A DNA stretch of 64,000 bases from Aurelia coerulea (GCA_039566865.1 CM076951.1:18299484-18363483); one strand, 5' to 3'; positions 11,344-22,600 are shown, counted from the stretch's first letter. Numbers and translations: made by a program. The notes: a model not told the origin generated them from the sequence alone.

Positions 11344-11882
11344 ATAATGTTTTGTTTGCGCTTATTATTGTTTATTGATTTGTATTTACTTCATTGCTAA
11401 AACACAAGCGGATTATAACGCGTATTAACCACAATTGTATAGGCCCTTTCTTCACTTATAGCATCTGTTTTATCATGTTAATTTGAAATGCAGTCCTCTG
11501 GAGGGCAAAATGGCCTCATCATTTTCTAACGTAATCTAAACTTCGTATTTGAACTGTTCGATATGGCAGACTAAACCATACAACAACAAGAACGGCAGGA
11601 AATAATCCACATATTTACGGATCACCCATCATGACGGTCCAGGAAGAAAGCGATGAAGATAATAGAGACTTTAAGCATTCACAACGGTAACGCCAACGCT
11701 AACGTTAGCTAAAGAAATTTTCATCATGCGCACGCGCGAAGGGAGATTCCTCTAGCGTTAAGGTTTTGCATGACTGTTGTGGAACGTAAGTTCCTCATTC
11801 TTACCGTACTGAGTAAACATTAACTTCGCACTTTGCTTTCTTCACATTTTTAACAAACGAAACTTCAAAAAAACACTGAAAT

Positions 11883-13062
11883 ATGGCTGCTGCAAGTGCT
11901 TTGAAGACCAATGGGTAAGAATCTCATCTTTTATGCACATTTTCAATCATCATTTTATCAAAATAAATACAGAAGTGAAAGTAGCCCAAAAAGGGCCTAA
12001 GTATGGATCCCAATGATGGACCTGTGGGCCTAAGATGAGTTTTAAAATGTTCTTAATTGTTATATTCCGTTCATGTTAACATACCAATCCTGAGATTTAT
12101 CTTCCTCTATGAGTGATAAAGTTTTAAAGAAATAAATCTAGTGATTTGCTCTTAATTGTTCTTCTTGATAAATCTATATATACTAAACCACAGATTGTAA
12201 ACAAACAAACATGCCATCAATCTATTTGTGAACTAAGCTAAGCTGTAAGGAAATTAATTTGTGATTTAATTTTAGAAAGAGATTCAAATGGACTAAGGAA
12301 CACGATACATTGTTGTTAAGAGAGGTTCTTGCTTCGGAGATATGGCTGACAAAACCAGGAAGTTCAGAGAGAGGTGAAGGTTGGAAGAAATTGTCAGGGG
12401 TGTTGAATGGAGTAGACAGGCCCAAATTTGAGGTTAGCCCCCGATCAGTTAGAGAACATTTCCAGGGGTTGTATGACCCCTTAAAAGCACAGAACAGAGA
12501 AGAAGAACGCGCGAGTGGAATAACCCCTGATGAACTCGGTGAGATAGAGGTTATGATAGAGGAACTTATTGATTTGTTTGAATCTGCTGCCGTTGATCAA
12601 AAGGCAGCAGATAAAGAAAAAACAGACAGGGCTGCAGCTGATATAGCTAAGGCCCGGGATATGCGGCTGCAGTCTTTGGAAACATTTGCAGAGACGAGAA
12701 AGAGAAAAAATGTGGGAGAGGGTGAAGGATCAGGAAAGAGAGCTCGGAACTCGGGAAAGGACACATTGACTTTCCTACAAGATAAATTGAAGGTGGATGC
12801 AGAATTCAGAAGGCAGGAGATTGAGTTGCGGGAGAGGGAGTTAGCAGAGAGGGCAAGGCTAAGGGAGATAAAAGAACAGCAGGAGAGGGAGAGGAATGTA
12901 GGGAATGGTGAGGAGGGTAATGTTGCAAGGGCAATGGAGAACATGCAACAGCAAATGCAGCAGCAAAATCAAATAATGATGCAAATGCTGCAGCAACAAC
13001 AGCAGCAAGGTCAAATGATGATGGCAATGTTCCAGCAATTTAATAACAATAAGAAAGACTAA
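11883..13062 (+). CDS. Harbinger Myb-like DNA-binding protein, two exons
   Basis: Exon 1 is 11883-11914 (ATGGCTGCTGCAAGT onward, 5' of donor GG|GTAAGA); exon 2 is 12276-13062 after acceptor ATTTTAG. Phases match across the junction. The N-terminal Myb/trihelix-like domain has spaced Trp residues (RFKWTKEHDTLLLREV, GEGWKKLSGVLNG). A central Lys/Arg-rich segment (ETRKRKNVGEGEGSGKRAR), a long charged helix (LRERELAERARLREIKEQ) and a Met/Gln-rich tail follow. In Harbinger this protein binds transposon ends and carries the transposase to the nucleus. The ORF is intact, so the copy may still supply a functional accessory protein even though its transposase is broken. Confidence 0.88.
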
Positions 13063-13431
13063 CATGAACAATTTATGATTTAGCTGAAAGTTGCTTAATA
13101 TTTTTTATTTGATATGCAGAAATATATTTTCTACCCCAAGGAGTATTCACAATGATCACCATATACACATTCTCTTTATTTGTGCAAATATTGTTCTTGA
13201 ATAAACTGTTATGCTAAAATTAATACTCTTAAATGCTGTTTTTGTGTATAATGTTTATCCAAAAATTCAATAGTCTGCAGGAGGTGGTTTATTTTTGGAT
13301 TTTCTTCAAAAGAGCCAAACCAATGAAAAAGAGGTGCAGACACAATTGGAATTTGAAATGATATTTACCCATGTAACTAAGCTCAATAACATTAGTGTGA
13401 ACAATTACATTAAGACAATGTTAAATTGCCA

Positions 13432-14517
13432 TCAAAGCCTTGTAAAATAGTTTCCTAAATTTGGTGGATCTAAATCAAAAAAAGAAGAGGTAGTGCTACC
13501 ATATAAGCAGTTTCTTGCATTTTTGAGAAGTGTTCCAACAATGTACATTTTGCCTACAGCACTAAGCTGTACTTTCAAGTTCTTTTTGAAATCCAAAAAT
13601 TTGAAATAGTTTATAATGTCTCCAAAAAGCCATTCTACACTGACCCTCACTGAGCTCATGCTTTTATTCCACAGCTGTTCCTCATCTGTGAGTACTGCAT
13701 TATGTATCGCCGGATCGCTGTAAATGATCCGGTATCACTGGATCGCCGTAAATGCACATCACCTGGCCATCTGGGGAGACAGAATAATGCTCAAGATCCT
13801 GGAGAAGGCCTGATTCTCGAAGAATCCCACTGTCATGGCGTTTACCTTCATATGGGCTATGAAGTAGTCCAACCAATCCATCAGGGGTAGCAACAGATTG
13901 AAATTTTATTGCATGAACACGTTTGTGTCCGTTGTACACCACTCGCTGATCACGACCTGGTCTTGATATAGGACGAACAGTACCATCTACAAATCCCCCA
14001 CAGTTTTGCAAAGGTGCCCCCCCCCCCTTGCATGTACTGCATTGGCACATCTTTGAAGATTTTGGGGTGAAAGTAGTTCACGATTAAACTCTGTTAGCAA
14101 AAAGGCCCATTGATCATATATTAAATTCATCATATGGTTATTGATGACACAGATTTCAGCAACTGGCCTAGCAAATCTTGGCACCATATCTGAATATCGA
14201 CATGGATATGCAAAGCGTTTTAAAAGGACACAAACTGCTTCGATTGTATCTACTTTCAATCGATTGTACATTATTTGTTCTTCTTCTAGTTGTAAAGCAT
14301 CAACCAAATCATGTAGATTTTCTTTTTCGAATCTAAATTCTGCCTTGCATTCATCCGCGTTCATATTTTTTAAATTGAATTGTTCATACTGCCAATATGG
14401 AATTTTGAGGTTGTTCGATGTGTTTAAATCATATAGCAAAGCAAACTCTACATCATCTATCGCTCCAAGATCATAGGCTGCAAGTAAAGCACCTCTAATT
14501 TCGTGTAAATTTGGCAT
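13432..14517 (-). pseudogene. PIF/Harbinger DDE transposase (HARBI1-like), two frame breaks
   Basis: ATG at 14517. N-terminal part has FRFEKENLHDLVDAL and AVCVLLKRFAYPCRYSDM, the HARBI1-like helix-turn-helix region. A poly-C run at about 14018-14028 breaks the frame; the next frame carries the first catalytic Asp (GGFVDGTVRPISRPG), then VVYNGHKRVHAIKFQSV and the second Asp in YGDP. A second break near 13700 precedes the last piece, which carries the third acidic residue in VRVSVEWLFGD. All DDE residues are present but in separate frames. The gene converges on the Myb gene, as usual in this superfamily. Confidence 0.88.
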
Positions 14518-14734
14518 GTTGAAGTTTTAGAATGTGTGTGAAGTGAAATAAAACAAGAAGAAATTTTCCCGCCAAAACCAAAACTTTAGTTCCGCGTGCC
14601 CAAAGCACATGATGAACGTTAGGTTCTCGTCATAATGCTTAATGACGTACATGCGGATCGCAAACGGAAACGGTAACGTAAGACTTAGCGTTGGCGTTGT
14701 CGTTATCGTTGTTCATGCTTAAAGTCCCTAATAT

Positions 14735-15225
14735 CCACAGCCAACGCCCATGAAAGCAAATGTGGATCTAACATTCACCTCAAATGGTGCTTTACTTGAT
14801 TTTGATCCACCAACTCTCTCACTCAAGTATGTTTCTGCAATGGATTCTGCCCAGTGGGTCGAAACAGACTACCCTTCATATCACTACAAATCCCATCTCT
14901 CTGCCTTCAATCAAAGATAGCTTTATCACTTCATGTTTGCATTTTGGGCAGCACACATAACCAAGTAGTCTATTCAGCGAAGACATCTGAACAAGGAGAA
15001 AAGAGTCAATTGGCTTGATTTTAATCTGTATCATTTCAGGGGAAATCTCTAGCCCAAGCAGTTCCATTTTCTTGGCAGTTGCAGAGCAGGTCGATGGAAT
15101 TGGCCTAGCTGGAGGCATGTTGTTTGTAGAGGCTTCGTCCGGTTCAGTTGGAGCCTTTGTATACTTTCTCTTACGTCTTCTACGAAAGGAGTTGACGGTC
15201 TTGAATTTTGTTCATCCCATAATAT
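14735..15225 (-). pseudogene. Mutator-like (MULE) transposase N-terminal remnant
   Basis: Minus strand: a basic start (FRRRRKRKYTK), a linker, then IDSFLLVQMSSLNRLLGYV and a CxxC zinc site CCPKC, continuing KHEVIKLSLIEGREMGF; after a stop and frame change, WAESIAETYLS and FEVNVRSTFAFMGVGCG. The order (hydrophobic strand, CPxC, 'K-GF', second zinc part, then N-R-hydrophobic-GxG) matches the N-terminal part of the animal Mutator-like transposase family. The coding sequence ends at the Harbinger insertion, so Harbinger probably cut it; no continuation was found left of 11664. It matters because 9-10-bp target duplications typical of Mutator elements occur elsewhere in this window. Confidence 0.6.
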
Positions 15226-15243
15226 ACAATTCTGGTTTTTATA

Positions 15244-15839
15244 CAGGGTGTCCCAAACAAATTGTGCCCCGTTTGTCTGAAGATTGCGACAAAACAGCAA
15301 AAGATTCTCGCCAAACATTTGCATGATGGTGCTCTTGAGATGTTCAATTAAAGTTTGCAACCATCCCCATAAAAATCCGTTGAAAAATGATGGAGCTATG
15401 ACCTTCAGGAGACCAACTTTGCCTGATCACTGAAACCAGCGGTCAGCCATTTTGTCTTACTATTTTGCAGCGATAAATAGCTTTATGGAATGAAAATGAA
15501 ATAGCAGCCTCAAAGTTCATAGCTCTCGTGAAAACTCCGAAAATCCTCGGAGAATTCCACTCTTTCTGACCTCACAGATATTATTTCTTTCCTCGCGTGA
15601 AGATAGTTATCACTGCAAAATGGTAAGGCAAAATGGCCGACTGCTGGTTTCAGTCGTCAGGCAAATTTGGTCTTCTGAAGGTCGTAGCTCCATCATTTTT
15701 CAACGGATTTTTACGGGGATGGTGGCAAACTTTAATTGAACATCTGAAGAGCACCATCATGCAAAAGTTTGATGAGAATCTTTTGCCATTTTGTCGCAAC
15801 CTTTAGACAAACGGGGCACAATTTTTTTGGGACACCCTG
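15244..15839. mobile_element. Foldback MITE, TA-flanked, TIR CAGGGTGTCCC
   Basis: CAGGGTGTCCC starts at 15244 and its inverse GGGACACCCTG ends at 15839, with TA on both sides (15242-15243, 15840-15841). Inverted similarity extends inward for about 200 bp per arm (ATTGTGCCCCGTTTGTC, CTCCATCATTTTTCAACGG and GTCAGCCATTTTG motifs recur inverted). TA duplication and non-coding hairpin structure fit a Tc1/mariner-type MITE. Confidence 0.85.
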
Positions 15840-15841
15840 TA

Positions 15842-17741
15842 GTTGATTTTCGACGAAGTAAAACAAGACGAAGAGATTTCATTCACAGCTCGAAGAGGAA
15901 CAGGAACACGTTGTTGATTGTTGATACAGATGTCAGCTGACGATCGGTAGCCAATCATGACGCGTTGTTGTGTGATCAAACAATCAAAACTCATGACAAC
16001 AATAATGGCTGCTTGCAGGCTTTGTTCTATGTCCAATCAGAAAAATAAGACCTGAGGAAGGGTCTTACATGAAGAACCCCCCAAAGCGCCAAATTCAAAT
16101 TCGCAAGAAAATGAGGATTCGAATGGTATGAAGTTTCTGGGGTTTCCAGGCGCACAAAATTTTACATTGAGTGCCTAAGATTGTGTAATTTTAGAGATTG
16201 CAAATGGTAAAATCTGCTTTTGCGAGCAGATTGGTCTAAAGGAAAAATTAATTTTGAGCTTTTGTGCGTACTGCAACTGAAAACAAGATGCAGTATTGAT
16301 AAATTGTATGTTCAAGCAACAGTAAAATATAAAAATGGGAAAATCAAAATTTTTGGCAAAATTCCCGATTCTCGACCAGTCCCCTATCTTAAGAATCCTT
16401 TGTCCCTGATTTTCTACTGAAATTTTGAATAATTGTTACAAAAATCAAGTACTTTAACTACCATGAATGCTCTATTAAGCCCAGGGGGCTTATTTGATTT
16501 TGCACACTCCAGAGGGGGGCTTATTAGAGAGGGAGGGGCTAATTCTCAAAATCAGATGGCAATGGATAGAAATTGAAGGATGAGGCAAGCGGGGACAATC
16601 ATTGTAGATTTATTCATCATTCATCAGAAAGACGTGAACATGTTAGACAAAATAAGACAAATCCAGTTTTAATTAAGACGTGTTGACAAATCCAGTTGAA
16701 AATATTAGTTAAATAATTAAGACATAATCAATTGTACGTTTCGAACCAAGCATGGTTCATCTTCAGCAAAAAATTAAGTGTTAAACGGCATTTTAAACCC
16801 TAAGACAAACAAGTGCAAAGGATAGACATGAAAGCTTTTTGGTTCTTTTATCCCATCTTTTGTGGGCTACAGCATGCAATTTTACCTGTCAAATGTCCAT
16901 AAATTCAAAAAATTTTTACCTCAAACCATATCAAAATTAACATGCAAAGTTGTTTAGCTGAATAAATGGAAAATACTTGGTAACCTCTGGAATTTAATAC
17001 AACTGGGGGGTTTAATAGAGAGGGGGTTTATTTGAAATTTGGCTCAGATGGGAGAGGGCTTATTAGAGAGGGGGCAAAATAGAGCTTTTACAGTATCCAG
17101 AAAACTTGAGAGCTTTACAGTCCTGAAATGAAATATCCAAACTCTCTGGCAGCCCAGTGTGGTTGCATACTATAATTTTTATCATGTTTTCAGGTTGTGA
17201 ACTAGATCACACATTTTTAGGAAAGTGTAAGCTCGGTTTTTCAAAAAATAAACTGTGCTATCTAGACAGGCTATGGAGCTTTTATATTTTGTAACTTCAA
17301 TTTAACTTTGTCAGTCAAATGTTTCGACATCTTGCAGCATATACAGTTGACATGTGATTTGCCCATTATTTTGAATGGGAACTTTGTGAATGTTAAGGCT
17401 TGTTTTGAAATCTTATAAGGTGCTTTGGAAGGCCTTGTAACACAAATATATAACTCCTACACTGAAGAAACATAGAAGAAACAGCAAGCATGTGTAAAGT
17501 TTAAGAACATGCTCTTAGGCCAGGACAGAAATGTCCTTTTAAAAATTGCATATCCCCCCCCCCCTTCCTGTGAACTGAGCTGATTAGCGTTGTGTTCTTT
17601 TGGAATGATGAATTTCAATGTGCATGCATAAATTTAAGCTCCAAAACTTGCTTCTTTGAAACTGAAATGTGTCAACCTCTCCGGTTAATTTCAAAAGGGG
17701 CGTAAAAACAAACCATGTTGAGAATTCTGTTGCTAGCTTTC
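15842..17741. other. No gene recognised
   Basis: No coding signal. The motif GGGCTTATTAGAGAGGG occurs at about 16517 and 17065 in the same orientation with related variants nearby, suggesting a degraded repeat. A C-tract lies at 17553-17564. The last 150 bp may be 3' flank of the secreted-protein gene. Confidence 0.4.
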
Positions 17742-18029
17742 TTAACAAAAGGACGAAGCAGTAATTACTTTTAAATCTGTCGTTCCTGTCTGTTTGAATC
17801 GTCTAAAAGCACGCCTACACCTCCCACACAAAGATCCGGCATTAATCTTCTCCATCCCAAACGCTTGGCAAATCTTTGCCTGCTCGTCGACATCTTCAGG
17901 AACTTTCTCAAAACACATGTTATCCCTTGTCCTTCCACACACAACACAGCCCTCATCGCAGCGCGAAGGGAATCCGAACGTGATATAAAAGCAAGCAGAA
18001 ATCAGGAGAAGAACCTTTATCAAACTCAT
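17742..18029 (-). CDS. Small secreted cysteine-rich protein (95 aa), unrecognised
   Basis: ATG at 18029, stop TAA at 17742-17744. Residues about 1-19 form a classical signal peptide (MSLIKVLLLISACFYITFG), likely cut before FPSRC. The mature region of about 75 residues has eight cysteines in the order C-x3-C-x2-C-x7-C-x14-C-x12-C-x2-C and a final C at the very C-terminus, enough for four disulfides, with a basic patch RCRRAFRRFK. The frame is intact, which is unusual in this window, and a TATA box lies upstream. It could be a host secreted peptide; I do not recognise a named fold and the pattern alone does not say toxin, hormone or matrix protein. Confidence 0.7.
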   Translation of the reverse strand: MSLIKVLLLISACFYITFGFPSRCDEGCVVCGRTRDNMCFEKVPEDVDEQAKICQAFGMEKINAGSLCGRCRRAFRRFKQTGTTDLKVITASSFC

Positions 18030-18112
18030 CCTTCCTTCCTTCTCGTGTGACTGGTGTACGACAGTCAAGCACTCATTTTGCTATGTAGGATCACATCAGC
18101 AAAATCAGCTGA

Positions 18113-18118
18113 TTTATA
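18113..18118 (-). promoter_or_regulatory. Probable TATA box of the secreted cysteine-rich gene
   Basis: TATAAA on the minus strand inside AAAATATAAATC, 84 bp upstream of the ATG at 18029. This places initiation near 18085 with a short leader. An E-box palindrome TCACGTGA lies further upstream at 18138-18145. Positions are read directly; function is inferred. Confidence 0.5.
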
Positions 18119-18689
18119 TTTTCGCGCGCTTTGAATGTCACGTGATCGGTCCGCCTCGTTTCCAGGAGCCATGCATGACCCTCCTGCGCGCGCATAAGAA
18201 ACATTTCTGGTCTTTGCTACAGAGATAATGAAAGTATAATGAATCGTACTTTGTTTGACTGTGGGTTAAAGAAAAAGGTTGAACTGAAGCATGGACAGTT
18301 ATATGATGTTTGACTTATTTGATTATTTGACTGTATTATGAGTGAAAACTTTTTTTTAATTGATTGACAAGACATTTAGAAACTTTTGCTTAATTTGCTG
18401 AACATGTTATGTTAAAGAAATTTGTCATATGTATATATAACCAGCCGCTGCAAGCACTAGTGCTAATTTGTATCCATCATAGGCCAGCTTCTTCCTCTGA
18501 TCCAGGACCAAGTTACAGCAGTGTGTTCGCTCGACCACAATATCTGACCGTGCACAAGAGTTTTCTGCAATATTTAGATGGGGTGGTTCAAGGCAAAGGC
18601 ACAATTTTCAACGTGGGTTCAACCATACCTCACAGAGGAGAAGGGGACGCCGTCAGGCACCTTACATATCCGGATCATCATCATCAGCA

Positions 18690-19165
18690 TCATTACATGG
18701 ACCTCAAGCCCAACAGGCAAGTAGTAGACAAGGACGGTGGGCCCCTCTCAAAATCTTTCAAAAAGGACCCCCTTTTTGCTGGAAAAAGGCCCTTTTGCGA
18801 AATTAGGTAGTTCTTTAGTACATCTGCATTCTTGAATAATGGAAATGTCACCTCACATTTGAATCCTACTTTGTCAGTGAACTTGGGGTGAACTTGTTCA
18901 AAGAAATGAATACAGTCAAGAGTGAAGATACGGTAAAGGCCCCGTTCACTTCTGTCAAAATATGGTTCTAGAGACTCTTTCAAAGAAAATAGTTGATTTT
19001 TGGTAGTGTGGGGCAAGACTGCTAGAAAATGACTGGTAGAATCGTTATAAGCCAAAATAAGGCTGTCAGTTGCAAACATTGTCCGGGAAAAACTTTTTCA
19101 AAGCCTCCACTTTGGGGGTGCGCACAAATTGGATTGCTGCATCAATGTAAAAGCTTTTGCGCAAA
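18690..19165 (-). pseudogene. Unrecognised coding remnant with one frameshift
   Basis: Minus strand: FLRKSFYIDAAIQFVRTPKV and ALKKFFPDN, then a one-base frame change at about 19081 into FATDSLILAYNDSTSHFLAV, RIFTLDCIHFFEQVHPKF and VTFPLFKNADVLKNYLISQ. Composition and length look genuinely coding. A candidate acceptor (TTTTAACAG) lies upstream near 19200. It follows the PHD-like exons at 19265-20030 in the same orientation and could be a later exon of the same gene. I do not recognise the family. Confidence 0.4.
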
Positions 19166-19264
19166 AATGTTTATAAGAGTGTTGATTGATAGAAAACTGT
19201 TAAAATAATTTTGAAAAATTCAACCAAAGAACATATATTTATTCACAAAATTTCCCTGTGGATG

Positions 19265-20030
19265 CTAATTCATAAAACTACTGTTACACTTGCTTGCAGT
19301 GGTTTTTAGCAGCTTGAGGTTATGAAGTACTACTGGGGTAGATCGTCTTTTCTTACTCTTTCCTTCATACTCTTTGTCATTGCTCTCTTCAATTTTTCTT
19401 TTCAGTTTTGATTTTGGCATTTTCTGCTTTCCTTTTTTGCGTGCCTTTTTGGTGGCACTCCTTTCCTGCGAATGTTCTTCCTCCTTTGAATTGATGGCAG
19501 CCTCGCTGAGGTTGATGTCTGCTTCAGCCATAATTTACATACAGGCAAGACATTTGAATGGCGCGTCAATGTCTAGCGTCTCCTTCAGACATTTTTTATG
19601 CAACCATCTTCCACAACTGCATTGTACCTATGTAATCAAACAGAAAATGATTAAACATATTGCATCATATTTCAGTAGTTGTTGAATATGAAAAAAGGCA
19701 GTCTAATTATGGATATCCTTCGATACTCTGAATACACTTTCAAGTTTCCATATATTTTGGCCATATGGTTTAACATCCATGATTTTACCTGAAGTCCTAC
19801 AGAACGTTTCATTTCAATTGTTGCTATTCGCGGGCATCTAATTTGAGACAAGCAGTCACGAAGATAACCTCTCTGTGCAGAATGATATGCATGAAGATGT
19901 TTTGGTACAGTGTGATCTCGTGCCTTCCCCCAGTCAATGGTGCCATTGTTTGCTGGGATTCTGCACCTTTCTGTAGCTGTGTAGGAGGGGGATCCTTCTA
20001 CCTTCGGTGATGCTGCGAATGCTAGCCTCT
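19265..20030 (-). CDS. Unrecognised gene, two exons, with PHD/RING-like zinc finger and Lys-rich tail
   Basis: Exon A, about 20030-19789, encodes RLAFAASPKVEGSPSYTATE, TIDWGKARDHTVPKHLHAYH and RDCLSQIRCPRIATIEMKRS and ends at donor CAG|GTAAAA. Exon B starts at 19627 after acceptor TTACATAG, in phase 0, with QCSCGRWLHKKCLKE and FKCLACM, a partial PHD- or RING-like CxC...HxxC...CxxC pattern. TAA at 19535-19537 follows, but the same frame resumes directly with ATG at 19531 (MAEADINLSEAAIN) and runs to 19265 as a Lys/Arg-rich nuclear-type tail. The TAA could be a true end with a reinitiating ORF, or a disabling mutation. Splice junctions and phase support a real gene; identity unknown. Confidence 0.5.
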
Positions 20031-20504
20031 GTGCAGGCCGCCGGTTACATCATCCTCTAAAGTTGACTTATTTGCATAATGAGTACTATCAATAAGGCTA
20101 ATGATTCGTTCGTTCTAGAAAACGATTGTTTTGACATAATTAAGCTGCTAATGAAGTCAAGAACGTGCCAATTCTGCGTAAATTTGTTGTTGTGCCAGGG
20201 TAAACATCATGGTGATTTATCCATCTTATGGTGTCAAATCTGTCTAACATAAAATAAGCCGACGTCAAATGTTGCTATAGGATCGCGGGAAACTTCAAAA
20301 ATTAGATGAACAAATAGAGGGGCATCTCTCATTATCCAAATGTTATAAAATCTTGGGACTGATCTCAACAAATGGTTTTTGGCGGATTTTCATTTCGCAT
20401 TGAACGCCAAAAGGAGGCTGTCACCATAAAACTACAAGTTTTGTTATCAGTCGTAAATTTTTCAGTCACCCATCAAAATACATTTCATTGAATTGAAATT
20501 AGCC

Positions 20505-20695
20505 AATCGAAATAAAATTTTGCACATGCAAATGAAATCTTACCCATGCAAATATAAATTTTGTCCATACAAATATAAATTTGACCATGCAAATATAAAT
20601 TTGCCAATGCAAATAAAATGTTGACCATGCAAACAAAATTTTGACCATGGCAATATAAATTTGACCATGGAAATATTATGTTAGCATGCAAAATA
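20505..20695 (+). repeat. Degenerate tandem repeat carrying octamer motifs ATGCAAAT
   Basis: About eight imperfect units of 20-27 bp of the type CCATGCAAATATAAATTTTG. Exact ATGCAAAT occurs at 20526, 20546, 20587 and 20607, with one-base variants between and after. ATGCAAAT is the classical POU/Oct binding octamer; whether these are bound is unknown. Confidence 0.75.
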
Positions 20696-20739
20696 GATTT
20701 TTTTGGCATTTGGCACTCCATAGGTAATAAAATGTTCAC

Positions 20740-22600
20740 CTTATTTGTTTTGTCAATGACCCAAAAACACTTATGGAAAATGTAATATTTGTTTCCTATG
20801 GAGCCCCATCACCCTTTTCCGATCACTGAAAAAGAAATCTTGAGTTACTTGGGCCAAGTAAATTTTATCGGAAAAGTCAATGCTAATGAATTATTCCTTA
20901 TTTTATAGTTTAAAGGATAGAAACCAGTTATTGTACATTTAGCGACTGTCTTCTGTAAAATCGTTGTCGGAAAACACAGCGATAAAATTGCGACATCTTC
21001 ATTTCATCACCCTTTTCTGATCACGCAAGTTGGTGCATGAATTTCGAACAGCACCACTGCAGAGGGCTCAAGAAAGCGCAGTTTCCAATTGAAATGGATG
21101 TCATACACACAACAAAAGATATTTATATCATGTTATTGTTTGAACCCCTTCTTTCAGTGTTTTAACTCGTATTATGTCAGACTTCCCCTAACTTTGGAAA
21201 GTCTTCAGCTCAATTTGGTTTTTCTTTACGTTTTTCTTACACGTTTTTTCATAAGAAATTTGGATCAGCCCTTGGTGCTAAGTAGAAGTTAGTTTCTTAC
21301 TTTTTGGGCCTAAAATTGCGTTATGGTTCGAATTTGAGCCTTCTTATCGACAAAGGGCTTGCATTTTGCATTGATATTGTCACCACGAATAAGCCATGCA
21401 CATTAAGGCAAAAAGTTACCACCTTTTTGCAGTCAAAAGTTAAAAAAAGATGAGGGACCTTGTTAGAGAAGAGAGATTCTTTTATTTGAATTCATCAGAC
21501 AGGCTTATGCTTTACGTCAATGGACTGAAGAAAAATGTCGCACGAACAGTAATCTACCGACTCTTATTCTATTAGAAATAAAATTTTAGAGTTTCTTAAT
21601 TGTTCTTAGTTGAAGAAACTCTAGTACTACGTTCTGAACGTAGTACTAGAGTTTCTTCAACTTTTGGTCTTCGTAGTACTCGTTTCTTTTAAACCAATTT
21701 CTTATAAAAAAAACATGTGGTCACGATAAATCGCAATGAGTGCGAATGAGTGCTGATGAGATATGATGATCGCAAAATGTTGTTGCAAACCATCACAGTA
21801 CTTTGAAACGGATATTATTCTCGATTACTTTGATATTCAATTGTCGTCTTCCGTAGAGACGTTGATAATTCATTGTTGTTTCCTGTGCTTTGATGTGCTG
21901 CCTTCGAATTGTCTGTGTCATTTGCTTGGGTCTTTTGAGATGTTGGAATGCGTTTGTTTTTAACAATTGGACTAATTATTTTCTTCTAAAATTACGGAGC
22001 GAAATTCGAAACGATTTACCGTTTTGCGGGAGCGACCAAAAGCTCCCGTGATTTGGTTTGCGCGAGTGCTGACGCGATCGGGAGCGATCGCTCGCGTGAA
22101 ACGAAAAGGCCTGTGTTTGATAAGTTACATTTTGCCTCTTTATTCGTTTAATGACACCATAAGCAATTTACAATTGAAATTTACAGTCTATTACAGGACA
22201 ACTGGCAGCACTATAGCATAGCCCCCTTCCCATACGTCAATGCCCCCTGGCATTAATTTAAACCCTACCTCACGTGCATCCAAAGTCAACAAAACCCCCT
22301 GGTGATATTTCTTTGTTTATTTCCCCTTCAACCCCATCTCTTCATTGAGAGAGAATCCCAGAATTTGAAGCCAACCCTCGTGATCGGAAGAGGGCGATCT
22401 GTAGCCTATCTGACTGCAGTTAGAACTTTACCCCCGGCTGGGAAGCAGGAGATATTATGATCGAAATTTTTTTGTAAATATCCATCTAGAGAGTTGGAGT
22501 AAAGTTTGAAATGTTTTAACTGCGGTTCTGGTGAACAGAAGCAGAGAAACAAGATAAAATATAATTGCTGCAAGTAAACACGAAGTGAAAAATGGCGGCT
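20740..22600. other. No gene recognised; contains repeated short phrases
   Basis: The phrase CATCACCCTTTTC(C/T)GATCAC occurs at about 20808 and 21004. Short frames (21089-21292, 21763-21963, 22024-22221) lack domains and look like chance. A CpG-rich patch with repeated GGGAGCG / GCGATCG lies at 22030-22100. Confidence 0.35.
21608..21662. repeat. Perfect 55-bp palindrome (27-bp arms, 1-bp centre)
   Basis: The left arm starts AGTTGAAGAAACTCTAGTAC and is repeated exactly in inverted form after a single T at 21635. Sub-motifs GTAGTACT and GAGTTTCTT recur just outside. It could be a recombination scar, the tip of a foldback element or a cruciform; no TE ends are evident. Confidence 0.85.

Larger units (their letters stand above)
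11664..14729. mobile_element. PIF/Harbinger transposon, complete with TIRs and 3-bp target duplication
   Basis: TIRs: left GAGACTTTAAGCATTCACAA (11665 on) and right, inverted, GGACTTTAAGCATGAACAAC (14725 inward), both running into AACG-rich subterminal repeats. Flanks carry AAT on each side (11661-11663 and 14730-14732; TAAT is also shared), consistent with the 3-bp duplication of Harbinger. It contains the two expected convergent genes, a Myb-like protein and a DDE transposase. It sits directly beside a Mutator-like transposase remnant. The subterminal tracts contain multiple AACG(T/C)TAACG-like units, probable transposase binding sites by analogy. Confidence 0.9.

Noticed and set aside
12597..13071. 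Ser/Leu/His-rich minus-strand frames
   Set aside because: Shadow of the Harbinger Myb gene's charged helix and Gln/Met tail.
16480..17095. Repeat of GGGCTTATTAGAGAGGG as TIRs of an element
   Set aside because: Both copies are in the same orientation; no inverted ends or duplication.
18409..18830. 133-codon plus-strand frame with His-rich part
   Set aside because: Overlaps the opposite-strand coding remnant at 18690-19165 and has no recognisable domain; other frames look equally plausible.
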